Assembly: GCF_026151205.1 (NCBI RefSeq)
Contig: NC_087078.1
Location: 14,215,118-14,279,117 of the forward strand
Origin: Bolinopsis microptera
Lineage: Eukaryota; Ctenophora; Tentaculata; Lobata; Bolinopsidae
Length of the DNA stretch: 64,000 bases
Reading direction: 5' to 3'
Shown: in pieces, positions 29,770 through 43,100 of the stretch
Numbering within the stretch: position 1 is the stretch's first letter
Layout of the letters: each line of letters opens with the position of its first letter
Notes under the pieces: generated by a model
What the model was told of the DNA's origin: nothing
Database searches by the model: none
Seen by the model: only the letters and a program-made list of their open reading frames with translations
Position numbers and translations under genes: made by a program

Positions 29770-31140
29770 TGTAATACAGGTTATCGTTAATTTCACCGAG
29801 AACTTCTACAACTTTATGTTTCCTAACTGCTCATCATCACCCTTATTCTATAAATAAAAATAACAACGTTCCTGCTTTCGCTGTCCTTTTCAACTATTGT
29901 CTTAACTACGGATCTTCTTTGGCGTAAGAGCAGCTGCACAAGTCTTCTTTAGGGCAGAAGAATATTTTTTATCTCTGTCTACACTGTTGTTTTAACTAAC
30001 TTGAGTTCTTCATCCTTCTTTTCGATAAAGTTACGACAGCTGATAACAGAGCTTGCTAATTGCAACAAAATGTAAAGTGATTATTACACACAATATGAAT
30101 TAAAGTTGTAAAGAATTACAGTTATAAATCTTAATTTATACTGTTAATGAAATGCTCGTTGTAGCATTATATTTTCGCCTTTCCTTCATCATTGATCACT
30201 AAGTTTTCTGTCATATACCCTGATATATTTTTTGTCATCAGAGCTGCTGGAGATGAACAAGAAGAAAAAACCAGCCACTCCCTGATATTGAGAATTGGTA
30301 CAGCTGTTCCTTGGTACAACTATGGACAACTATTTAGAAATCTAACTAAGAAATTTTCTTTATTTGGCTTGCTTCTCAACTAAGGAATAAAAAATTCAAA
30401 ACACTAGGTCAGATCTTGATCCAGTTTTTTCTTCTTGTTAGTCTCCAGCAGTTCTGATCACAAATGCGAGGACTGAAAATGTACATTTACCCCTCCCCCT
30501 CTGGCCTTAACTCAAGAAGGACTAAGACAAGAAGAACTAACACAGAAAAGATACTAAGCACTTAAAAGACAACTATTCAAGTCCAAAACATGACGGTTTC
30601 TCTTGTCAAGAACTCAATATTCAAGAACTGGGAATATTTTGGCAGTTGTCGTTAGACATTAAGATTACAGATTTTATTTGCAAAATAGAACATGGTATGT
30701 GATATTTGTCCTTAATTGAAATACTGATAGTTGGATAATATCCGGTTGGAAGAGACAAGGACAAGTGAAACAAGGAAGTTAGGAGTAAGGGCAAATTTCC
30801 GGTGTCAACGCCATCTTCAGGCTCAAATTATTTGTTATATATGTAGTAGTGTTGAAAGTATTTATATTATCCAACTATCAGTATTTCAATCATGAGACTA
30901 ATAAACAGCGAACTACTCCGTTATTTGATTGTCCTTAATTGACTACTTAATTCATTGCAACCTGCAGACACCATTGTTGTTTCTAATTTGGAAAATAAAA
31001 TCACTATTACGTTTCAGACAATTGTCTTTTCTCTTAACAATTGTCTTTTCTCATGAAAAAGAAGTAAAATGCTCGTCATAAATTCATTTTGATTGTATGT
31101 TTCTGTAGGATGAAAAAATTTCTCTCTTTGTGGCGTTAAG
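29770..31140. other. Upstream of the ANKEF1-like gene
   Basis: No coding exon is supported. It should hold the promoter and possibly a 5' untranslated exon: a splice-acceptor-like TTTCTGTAG ends at about 31108, just before the start codon. A small inverted-repeat element lies at 30715-30890. Confidence 0.4.
30715..30890. mobile_element. Small MITE-like element with 25 bp inverted ends
   Basis: Perfect 25 bp inverted repeats (including ACTGATAGTTGGATAAT and ATTATCCAACTATCAGT) at 30715-30739 and 30866-30890 enclose about 126 bp without coding capacity. Confidence 0.65.
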
Positions 31141-31145
31141 ATGAG

Positions 31146-34100
31146 ATGGCTGATGGGTTCACCCAGCTTCAACTGTTGCAAGGGAGGAAATTTCTCTACT
31201 GTGTAAAACAAGGAAATGCATCACAAGTAGAAAAACTCTGCAGCAATGGTGTACCTGGGCTCATAAACTACATAGGTTGATGGAAATATTGGCTATATTA
31301 ATATAGAAATATTAAATAGGAATCTAAATGATTTTTTCACAGACATACTTACTTCTACACATTTCCGGTTGAAATTTCTATCGTGGTACGAAAACCACAT
31401 GTTCACTAAAAAGTATTTTCAGTTAACCCAGAGGGAGAAGCAGGGATTCATGCAGCTGTTAAAAATGCTGATATAGACATGATGTTATTGTTGCTAAGTC
31501 TTGGAGCAAGTATTGATCGCAGAGATAATTTGGGTAATTAATCATCTGTCCTTTGTAATAATTGATTCCTGATTGAATCCTTATTGATAAAATTGTTATT
31601 GATTACATAGAATTTGTTGGAAATAAGTTGGTCCGAAATTTCAAAGTCATTGTTATCATATTGTCGCGAAGTATGAAAATCCTAAATTAATGTGCTACAG
31701 TTATTTATTGGTCCAGGGTCTCCTGGTTCAGGGTTCAATGTTTCACTGCAACTAACAATACGCTCCTCAGGCAGAACCTCTCTAATGATTGCTCTGGGTT
31801 ACGGCTATGACCATGTCATTGATACTCTGCTGGAGGCTGAAGCTAAATTCAATGGTTTGTTACAATGAGAATATCCTAACTTTATGTAGAATATTGATAT
31901 ATCTCTAGAAAATTTATAAATTTACTAAAAACCTGCACGTGAACCTGTTACAGCTACAGTGGGTTTTCTGTTCAAGATTGTAAAGAATTATCGTTAGAAG
32001 TTTTCTGAGTATTGCTGTCAGATGATAGTGGTAAAAAGGAAGCAGAAAAAACTAAAACTGAAAGTTTGCTTCATTTGTGCTCTCAATTAGCTAGTCAGTC
32101 GCAGTTTCATAAGCTATGTGCTATGCAGCCAGGGTTTGGACTAAATAAACCCAGTAGGTTACAAATTTTCCATCCAATTACATTTTCACGGAATTAGTTA
32201 TATAACATATTTACTACAAATTATGCGATCAATTTAGTTCAATCACTGCATAAAACATATGCAGATGCAGGATGCAGATTGCAAAAGTGTGATTTGTAGA
32301 AATTTTAAAATTAATATGTCATAAAGACATTTAATATTTAATCGTATGCAGAGATTGTGATTAAACAGTCAAGTAATAGTCTAGTCAGAAAGTTATGCAA
32401 TTTTGAATTGCACAATTTCAAATTGCAACTTCACCTAGTTACCTGCAATTGGGACTTATCGATTTCCACCCAAAATTAGAACTATCAAAGCTCTATAAAC
32501 AGTTAACTACTCTCAGCGACTGATAAGGAGGGCAGATGTGTAACCTGGTACGCACTCAAACCTACACAGAGACACCTCCGGTGCTTGGAGAAAGTCTGCA
32601 AAGTTGGAGCTGATGTTAATGTTGTGGTAAGTTGAGAAAATTTGCAAAGTTGGTGCTCATTTTGGCTCCCCACCTTGAAAAATTGTCACCTACCTTAGTT
32701 TGAAAACCAGCTAAATTATAAATATCTCAGACTCGCCCCCAGAAATCAACACAATGACATCTTACTTGAACGAGATTTATACATTGTCAATGTAGCAGTT
32801 GTACCTACTGTCATATTCATTATTCATGATTCATCGATATTATCATGATTTAAAACAGTTATTTTAATCATATCAATGGTAGTTGCTACGGTCCATACTC
32901 CATAGCTTGAATAGATTATGACTTATCATATCTTTACAGTGATAACTGAACTGAATTTGATTTTATTGATCCAGTCATCCGAATAATCTAAATTCAGTTA
33001 GTTATGTGCCTCAGACTAAAATAGAATTTTCTGCGTCACAAAACCTTTGCGTCTGGCATAGTACTTATCCTATAAAAAATAAATGATTCTCTGACGAGCA
33101 TTTAAACGACCGTTTAAATTATTGAAATTTTGGTAATAATCACACAGATAACATTAACAAGATAAATAACTATTTCCTATCATAAAATAACATAAAAATC
33201 TGAAAGGTTATTATATTGGGGATGATACGGTGTCCCTTATTCTAATATTCACTCTGTTGGATCTACACCTAGATTTGGGATAAGAAGTAGTCTCGTGTTC
33301 AGCTATAAAACCGCCCGGATCCACCCTGCCTCTGTTAGTAAACTGTTTCAGTACGTTTGGAGTAAAAAGGATGAAGATCACAGGGTTCAGACATGACAAA
33401 AAGACAGGGACAATGACCATTGTGGTGAACTCCAACACTTCATCACTTTTATCAGGAAGTCTGTCTTGTGCGTTGTCTATTTGGATCTTAGCGGAGACAC
33501 AAGCTGCAGCGGTGAGGACTATACCACTCACATTGGTCACCAGAATCTTCAAACTAACCTTCTTGCTGTTAATCTGTGAGGGGGAATCCTCGCTACACTT
33601 GGTAGTTTGGAAGAGATGGACCACTGTGAACCCTGATGCTATGATGCTGAGTATCTGGGAGAGAAGTAGAGGCCAGATGCAGAGGAGTAGAACCCTTATA
33701 TCGTTACTGGGAGCGGTGAAGGTTCTGTTAAGATAGAAAGGGTTAGTTACCATACTCAAACTGGTTCTGTAGATGGCGAACTTGTCTAATGTCACTATAC
33801 TGTTGACTGCCAGAGTGTACACCAGATACACTCCCACAAAGATGAGAGCGTATCTCACTTTCATTGTTCTGAAGGGGAACCTGATGGTAATAAAGCGGGT
33901 GATAGCCAGAACGGCAGTGAAGCAGCTCGGAGCTACTGCTAGGGTTAAGATGAACGCTCCCAGGAACCGTTCACCCGGACCAGGATTAAATTTAGTGCTG
34001 CAAATGTAGCCCCTCCCTTCAACCTGCCTGCACTTAGGTGGCTCCTTCACGGCTATCTTTACCATGGAGTTGATGGGCATGATGAGGCATGTTATAAAGT

Positions 34101-37100
34101 CTGTAGCTGAGAGGATGAAGAAGAGGAACTTGGGGATGCTGTTCTTCTTTCTGAAGTTGTAGAGCATAACCAGAGGGTTGAGGACTACGGATACACAGGA
34201 GAGGAGAGCCAGGAGAAGTACTATCAGAACATCAGGGTAACTTAATCCACCTCTACTGAACAACGACATTCTGAGGAGTGTATAAAGATTTAATTAAAGC
34301 TGTTAATTTGATATTATGAAAAAAGTGAAGCATAAAAAACAGTGTTAACATTTAACAAACATAAGAAAGGCAAACATACGAAAAGCTCATAAACTTTTCT
34401 GCTAAACAGTTACGAAGATCTCATGTCTGGACAATTTATACTCTATAGGGATCCGATCATGACCAGACAAATTTGATCGATTACAGCTTTTAAAAGGTTC
34501 CTATTAAAGATGAACTTAGCAGATAGCAAGAATGAGGCAGAATACGGTAGGTATCTCTAGCAGTTAAATTCTGCTAATAGAAACCAACCGGAAAATATTC
34601 CCAGAGTAATGTAAGTTTGAGTTATAGGCCCTCGTTGGTACGTGGTTTAACGTGCCACTTAAAACTAACGACTGATGGATGGTTTGAAGCTTAATATTAT
34701 TAAAATTATGGAATTGCAGGTTACACTGTAAAGCGAATTCAATACTCAATATTAATGGTTCAGTGGGCACCGAAGTGTGAATATGCAAAATGACATTGTT
34801 ACTGATCACTAATACTGCTCTTTCCGAATGACGTTATGAGTTATCACTTGAATCGCTCTTATCAGATCAGTCATTGTTCATTATTGTTCCTGGGTTCCTT
34901 ATTTCTAGAATAAATTTATGACTCAGCCCCGTCATCAACGCTCAAGGGAGTATTATAGAAATTAGCAAAAAAATTAAATTTCTATTTACATAAATAATAC
35001 TAAATCACGCAGCGACTAGTGGAACACACGAAGTAATTGATTCTCGAAGTGCCTTGAACCGATGAGCGAGGAGGGAGAGTGGTTATTCCCTTTATGGTTA
35101 TAATGGTCACCCTCCTAAATGTTATATAGTTACTGTGGCGCCCATCTTAAACACAAGAACAGGTAACTATAGTAACTATAGTGGCCATAGTTACCGTAGT
35201 TACCACAGTACCTGGTTCATTGGAAATCGTGTTCAATTTCGACAAATATAATAAGTTAGCTTTTTAAAGGGAACTCTTGTCAACTTAGCTCGCTTCCTAT
35301 AATTGTTTTAAAAACGTATGGGATGTAAAGGTAAGTGAATGCTTGTTCATATGCACGGAGTTTTCTTAGAGGGTGAGAGGTTCTTTAGTAAGACCGACTG
35401 ATTAAATGAGGCTCTAAAATGAACGGAAAGCTAGCATGGAGAGTGGGAAAAATTAAAAGCGGAATAAAATTCTAACTCTAAGTTAACGATAAACTGGTAC
35501 AGAAATCAAAAGTCCGAACATGGAGTCTAGGAAATAGCTGTGAACCAAATAAACAGAATCAATTCCGCACCTTACACCTAGTCAAAATAATTTTATGCAT
35601 TTCAAGATTTTAGAAATACATTTTTTGAAGAAATATCCGGCAAAAATCCGGCAAAATTTTCTAAAACCGGACCGGAACCGGAACCGGATATTGAAGCCGG
35701 ATATCCGGCCAGATCCAGATTCAGCCGGATATCCGGTCGGTTCCTAGCTGGTTCATTGGAAATCATGTTTAAATTTCAATTTCGACAAATACAATAAGTT
35801 AGCTTTTTAAAGGGAACTTTTGTCAACTTAGCTCGCTTCCTATAATTGTTTTAAAAACTTATGGGATGTAAATGTAAGTGAATGCTTGTTCATATGCACA
35901 TTGCACGTGTGCGCGGTGTCAAAGCTTACTAGACTACTACAAAACCGTTTCCTCAACCAACTACAAAACCACCTGAGCACATGTCCTGTGTTAAATGTCT
36001 TACCAGACAAGAATTTCTTGTGATTTAAAAATTATCCAATTCTTCACTGATTGGGCGAATAGTAGTTACATTCCAACAATTCTACTTGACCGATTTATTA
36101 ATAGCCATATTTAATGGTTTATACTTATATTATAACTTAACTATTCAAGTCTCGGAACTAACGCCATAGAATTCTTTAAAACTTAATAATTAGAATTCTA
36201 AAATTTTGGAAATATCAATATTCAATATCAGATGCGAAGAAATCATATTATTTCCACAATTACGTAGCTCTTGAAATACTAAGCGTCACAAAATGGCAGA
36301 TGTTTATTCTCGCTCAGACGACGTGAGATTTGACAAATGACGAGAAAGCAGTTGAACGGACAAATTCTGAGAAAGCTCTAAGTGTCGCCACTCGCCACAT
36401 GTACCAGTAGAAATGTAGGTTGATCTGAGCGTTACCAGTTGCCCAGTGCTCAAGCTTTAAGTTTCTCCGGATATATGGATAAATAGGAAGGGATTTAGCT
36501 AGTACAACTCCCGTTTGATTTATCCATCGCTCCTGAATCACTGTCTGGACAAACTAAAAGCGTAGGATTTGGCTGATTGAGCACCTGATGCGTTTTAATT
36601 AATATGGGTAAAGTAGTAGTAAGATCAGACGTTTGAGAAAAATGCTTATGATTATGATTCATGAGGTACAACACTTTAAATTGTTTGTCTCATTTTAAAA
36701 GGTTTTAGCGGCCATCAAAATTTGAATACGAGTATTTAAAGACACCATTACTCATACTGGTTACATCACCTTAACAATTCAATAAATACTTGTCAATACT
36801 GAACTAGTCGATACTGAACTAGCCAATACTGAACTTTTCGAATGTCAATTCAAAAATTGTAAAATACACTTTACTGTTTAGTATCTGAGTGTGCTTTAAT
36901 TAAATGTGCATGTATGTTAGTAATATTAGTGATTAATTAACGTGTATAATTTTGAGTTATATTGTGACTGAGTCTACTATAATAATACGCGATACTAGTA
37001 ACACCTGTACTGACAATCCGGTCGCTGCTGCTGTCCAGCACCAAGGTATTACCGGATATTCATTGTTTGGGTTGTTTGGCAACAGGAGATAATAACGTGC

Positions 37101-40100
37101 TCAGTAATACTGTAATATAACAGCTCCCACATTAGATATTATTATTACCGGGCTCGTGATCTTATTTTGTTGTTATGGTTACCATCTCTAACTAATGATA
37201 TTACGTGTGCATTACGAGGGGAGGTGGGGAGAGGAGTTGTGGTAGAAAATTACCAGAGGTCCTGGGTCATTAAATGGAGTCAAACATGGTATGATTTTCT
37301 GGTGAAATGTGGAACGGGGAGGCGGGTAGGTTACCAATCTTCGCAAGAAACATTCTGGACATCACGCACAATGGGTTATCCAGTGGTAATGGGGGGGGGG
37401 GGGGGGGGGGGGGGTCCAAGGGGAACTTTGGGGAATGGACATCATGAGGAATGTTTTTATAGTTACATATTGTAGAAGTAATCTGCAAGATAGTTACCGA
37501 ATTATCGTAGACTGGATCGTAATTGTATTGGTCAGAAGTCAGTACTTTACTGGGAAATTACTTTTCTATGGAAAATGTTTCTAGAAATGTTGCATCTGGG
37601 GGGGGTTTAGTTGTTAGAAAATAAGTAAGTTTTATCATTATAACCAACATGTCGAGACTTCCAACTTATGATAGCCTGTAGAATGTAAATGGTTTCAAGC
37701 AACTTGACTGTGAAAACTGCTGTGAAAGAACATCAGCAGAAATAGAATATTAGTAAATCCCTGAAAATTCACCTCATAGGGAAATAATATTAAACAACCT
37801 CCCCCCGTAATCTTATGTAACATTAGTAATATTATACATCTTGTTTAACATTATGTTATTTGTACAGAACAGCAGTACCAGCACCCTATTAATGAAATGT
37901 GCTGGACAAGGCCTCACCGCCTCCGCTCAGATACTCTTAAAACACCAAGCTGGCACTGAAATCATCAACGGTGTAAGTAAGCGGTTGGGGAAGTTGGGGT
38001 ATGTTCATTTTAAAGACCTTAATGACATGTTATCTCTCTGAAGCTCTGAATATTGATTACTCCACAAAAATGTTTTTGCTAAATGTGGCTCTGACTACAA
38101 GAGCTCTTTAAATATTTTTCTGCAAGTTATGATCTCTGATGTTTTTCCACGGCCCACGTGATATCCTGAACTACGTGTTCTGCACGTGTTCTGCACGTGT
38201 TCTGCACCACGTGTTATCCCTTAATATTTCAGGAGAACCTGACTGCTCTGATGATTGCAGTGAAGGTAAATAACGTAGAAATGGTTGAGTTGCTGGTCAA
38301 GTCCGGAGCAAGCATTGATGTGGCGGACAGTGAAAATCTCTCTCCAATACATTGGTAATTTAGTTAAGTATACTGGTAACCATATTGGTAACTATAGTAA
38401 CAAAACTATTCACGTTAATTTCTTAACATCCTGATACAGATTTGTGCAGTTGTATCGATTGGAGTATATCATTATGTTTACTTAGATACGTGGGAGGCCT
38501 CGAGAATGGATTTTTTATCTGTTTCAAGAAATGGTCTGAGTTTAAGAAATCACAGTACAGAAGGTTAAAAAAGGTGGAAAAAATTACGTTACAAATTTTA
38601 ATAAACTACTTCAGGTGCTGTAAGTTAGGTTTCACTGGACTATTAACCTTGTTACTGAATCATGGTGGCGAGCCAGATAGCCTGACTAACACAGGTAACT
38701 ACCAAACTGACATTCTATTCGATTCTATACTAGTAGTAATCATGAAATGTGATTATGGTAACTGGGTGGCTCCTACAATTAAGGTTCACTAAATTGGATT
38801 AACTGTGGTAACAACAGTTATAGTGTCGCCACTTTAAAACGACTCTAGAGGTAACCAAGGTTCGACCGGAATCCCGGTTTAATCCCGGTCCCGGTCAAAA
38901 ATCAAAAAATTTTTTTTCTAAATTATCGAAACACTTTATATATAGTAAGGTACCTACGGTATCTTAGAACTTTAGAAGCCATAATAAACCCCTAATTGAT
39001 ATACACAATTGATAAACTAGCAGGAACCCGTATAAACCTAAAATAGTGTCAAGACTCGAGAGACTAAAATAATTATTACCTATTTAATTCGCGTTTTTGA
39101 CACCACTTGGGGGTTCAAATTTTGGGCTCTAAAACTCCTATTCCTTGGCCAATTTTTTATTTTTTCATGCTGATTTGGAGGCCATTAAAGCATTTGACCC
39201 AGTCAAAAAAGTATCAGTTGTATATCTTTTACGGTTTTTGCGGAAAGTCGCGTTAAAGTTGATGCCGTGGTGTCAGTAAAATGGTACGGATAAACACATC
39301 CATATATATCGTCTCGCTTTATATATAGTAAGATATTGATATTGGTGAGCTTGGGCCCAAACTCGCAGAGCACAATTCTAGGAGTGAGGTGAGAAACTAA
39401 GCGAGTTAATTTTCCGAGCCTCGACATGAAAAATCGTAATGGACAATTTGCTCTCCTTTTTGCCGTAATTATTGTCTTTGAAAATCATGTCTTTAGCCAC
39501 AAAAGTACCATTACCGAAGCATAGAGCTGGAGATAATTTTCCAAGAAACGTTTTTGCAGATGAAAATTGTTCCCAATTTTCGACTAATGTCAATGATTAC
39601 TTTTAGATTTTTTGTAAAATAGATTATCATGATCGTAAGTTAAGATATTTGGTTGGGGAGGGCCGGTAGCTCAATTTGTAGAGCACCAGGCATGTAACTC
39701 GGAGGTTGGCGGATCATACCCGCCCCGACACTATGCCGGCCCATGATTTTCCGAATCGCTTACCAGTGGAAATATAGTCAATTCAAAATTTAGGAACCGA
39801 CCGGAACGGCTTTTTTGCTGCCGGACCGGACCGGACCGGATCTCAATAAAAAATCCGGCAAGCCGGACCGGACCGGACCGGATACCGGATTCGGGCTCTT
39901 ATTTAAAGGCTCGCCGGATTTTACCGGATTTCAAACAGTTGCTGCACGATAATTTCGAATATAGTATCTAGATATATATTATACCATGTCGTTAAACTTA
40001 GGAACAACAAAATCAAACTCGATTTCACCCCCTGACGAGCTGGCGCTTGTGCGCCGTGCACGTGCAACAAATATAGCAACAATGAGCTCAGACTTGGAGT

Positions 40101-43100
40101 CTCCAACCTCTGCACAAATTGGCTTCAGACTGTCTGACATTTTGCGCGAGGCGAGTATCTAAATTAATCTGCTGAGACTTAGTGTCTCGTCTAAACTGCT
40201 GTAGGGCGACAGTCAGCCGGGGATCGCTAAGGGGATGATATTTTGATAGTAAAATAGTAGTAAAGTTATAAAAAATATAAGTTCACTCGATAAAAATAGG
40301 AATGAGTTTAAAATCCGGTTCTGGCTAAAATCAGCATTAAAACCGGATCGGACCGGACCGGATCAAAAACGGCCGGATACCGGACCGGACCGGACCGGAC
40401 CGGATTTCCGGTCGGTTCTTAATTCAAATATCTGCTTGCTTGGTACTCATGGTCGATACAATTACAGCCCAACCAACTACATGATCGTAAGTTATATGAA
40501 GAAGCCACTATTATAGTATTATGAAAATTACTAAGACATTACTGTACAATTTCGGTTCTTTGTGGAAGACAAATAGTAACGTTTCACTACAAGCACTCTG
40601 CACTCATACATAACATTAACAACGCCTTGGTTGATGCGGCTAGTGACCATTATTTAACATTTGCTAGATGTGACCACTGACCACGTGCCATACCTTCGTC
40701 CCGGACAATTAATAGAACAATTGTTTTAAATGAAAGGTTATTTTAATCTATAAAGCAGACCTATGAATGCAATTGACCACTCAAATCATGAAGTTTTACA
40801 CTTTAATAGTTTCCACTTTGGTTTTATTTCAATATTTCTTAATTATTATCTTGAAAGCTATCTCGGCACTTTTTTCAAGTCCCGGTCCCGGCCAAAAAAG
40901 CGGTCCCGGTCGATCCTTGGAGGAAGCTGACAAATATATCCTTCTTGTAAAGCTGTATTTATCATCAGGAGATAACTCATATAATATAGTAACCATGTAG
41001 TAACTATAATAGGTAGATAATAACTGTATTTATCACAGGAGATACGCCACTTCATTTGGCGGTACAAGGCAGACACACACTCGCTGTTAAAATCCTTCTT
41101 AGTAGAGGTAAATAACGATGGTTACTCCTACCAAGTCAATAAAATGTAAAGTTAGAATGATAATCGTTAACTAGTACCCAAACAAGAACTAGAAATTAGA
41201 ATTATTAGCTGAGATAACTAGAAACTAAACAGATGTCCCCTAGGGGTGCAATGTGAGATTCCTAACTACAGCGCAGTTACACCCCGTAACATCGCCCACC
41301 AGCTCAAAGATAAAGTTCTCAAGCGACTTCTGAGAAGGTAGGCGATAAAGGTGCTGCGAGAATGGCATTTAACGAATTATCAATAATGAAAGGGCGTTAT
41401 CATCGTGTCGTCTAGAGAATGCGTTATCAGGGAAATTATTTGGGAAATTAATGTCGGGAAAATTAGAAAGTAACCAAGTAACTAAGTATTAAGGGTTATA
41501 ACTACAAAACTACTTATTAACGTTATGCGATAATACACGACCACTTAACCAGCGAAGTTCTCTATTTTTAACGTCATTAAATTAACTGTCATCTCATTCA
41601 AACCGCCGAGAAACATATGCGCGGCTACAAAGTCACTTGAGCTGAGTTGGCGTCAAATCACATACTTTTCTGAGATGTTAGTTATTTTGCACGTGTTTGT
41701 ACGTGTTTTTTCATAAAACACTCATTAGATTTCTCAGTACTGATTGATTGGTTTTTGTATATATTACTGTATTGTAGGCACGAGAACGCAATACACAAAG
41801 CATGCGGGGAAGGTAAAATCAGAGCAGGCAAGGACTACTGGAAACTTGTGCTGCTCAAGTGGAACAAGTCTAATTGTGAGGCGTTTATAAAGGAGTGTAC
41901 CCTGTTTGACGCACTAGGAAATGGGGAGGTTGCTCTGGAAACTTTCATTAGTATCGTTCGTAAACTCAGTGAGTATTATCTAACTATTTTGTAATTTTAA
42001 TATCACTTTAAATCACTCTTTATACCTACTTAAAATGCTGTATTATTTGATTTCTGATGGACCCTCATGATTGTAACATTATATATATCATGGGGGAGGG
42101 GGTCGCATAGTAAAATAGTAAAATATATTTTTTCAGAGACCCCGGTATCAGATAGACAGTTAGCAGAGGTACTCAAATCATGTGACTCTGGAAAAGTTAA
42201 CTACACTGACTTCCTGTTAGGCCGGCTGTTTATCAAGCTTATAACATACGATAACTTTGCTCGCTGCAAGAAAAAGAAAAAATCTGGTCGAAAGGGCGGC
42301 AGGGTGATTATTTTAGTGTTTGTAAAGATTTATTTGATAATTCTTAAAACATCAATCTTACAAACCCGTGCCTTACATGGCTTCTAATGCACAACCGATT
42401 GAGCCGCGCTGTATCCGATATAATATCATGTGATATTCCTATTTATTTTATGATATTTTAATTTGTTTCCAGGGGAAGAAGAAGAAGATCCCGCTTCATA
42501 TTGTAGTTGAGAAGACTAGAGTTTCTCCTTTTACTAGGAGCGAGGACGTAGTGGAAAAGATGGAGGTTAGAACCTATAAGTGTTAATTAGTGGATAGTTA
42601 GCTTTATATACTTATAATTAGGAGATAATTAGTAAATACTTAATTTAGTATAAATGGATGATAACATGATTATTATTGGATTGCTCAAAATGAAGAAAGT
42701 AACGACCACAAATGCCTTATATTGTACGGCTTTGCATGCACCCCCTCCCACAGCCCGGCTACGATGAGATTATGGGTAGTGCAGCGTCTGACAAATCTTA
42801 TATTTCGCCCATAAATCTAACTTTGCTAGAGTCACCGTCCTGGCCAACAACAGGTTAAATAATCGTGTTTTTTTCCAACAAGTAATTATGTGCTGCAGTA
42901 TTGAGAAATAATAGTATTTTATTGTAAAAATATAGAACGTATTATAATATCGCGACCACGAAGTATTATGCAGCGACCACTGCGTGACGGAGAATGAAGC
43001 TTGAAATTTATTCTAAATCACGCAGCTTATCGATACTTCTGTGGTCGCAGTATAATAGTCTTATAATGTGGTCTTTATTTTAAGCAATAAGATTCCAATA

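Larger units (their letters stand above)
34300..37860. other. ANKEF1 intron 4, distal part
   Basis: Beyond the GPCR this holds direct repeats at 35214 and 35750, a CCGGAT-rich block, a 24-G run (37391-37414) and otherwise unremarkable AT-rich DNA. GTTACC/GGTAAC repeats cluster at about 35115-35210. Confidence 0.4.
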
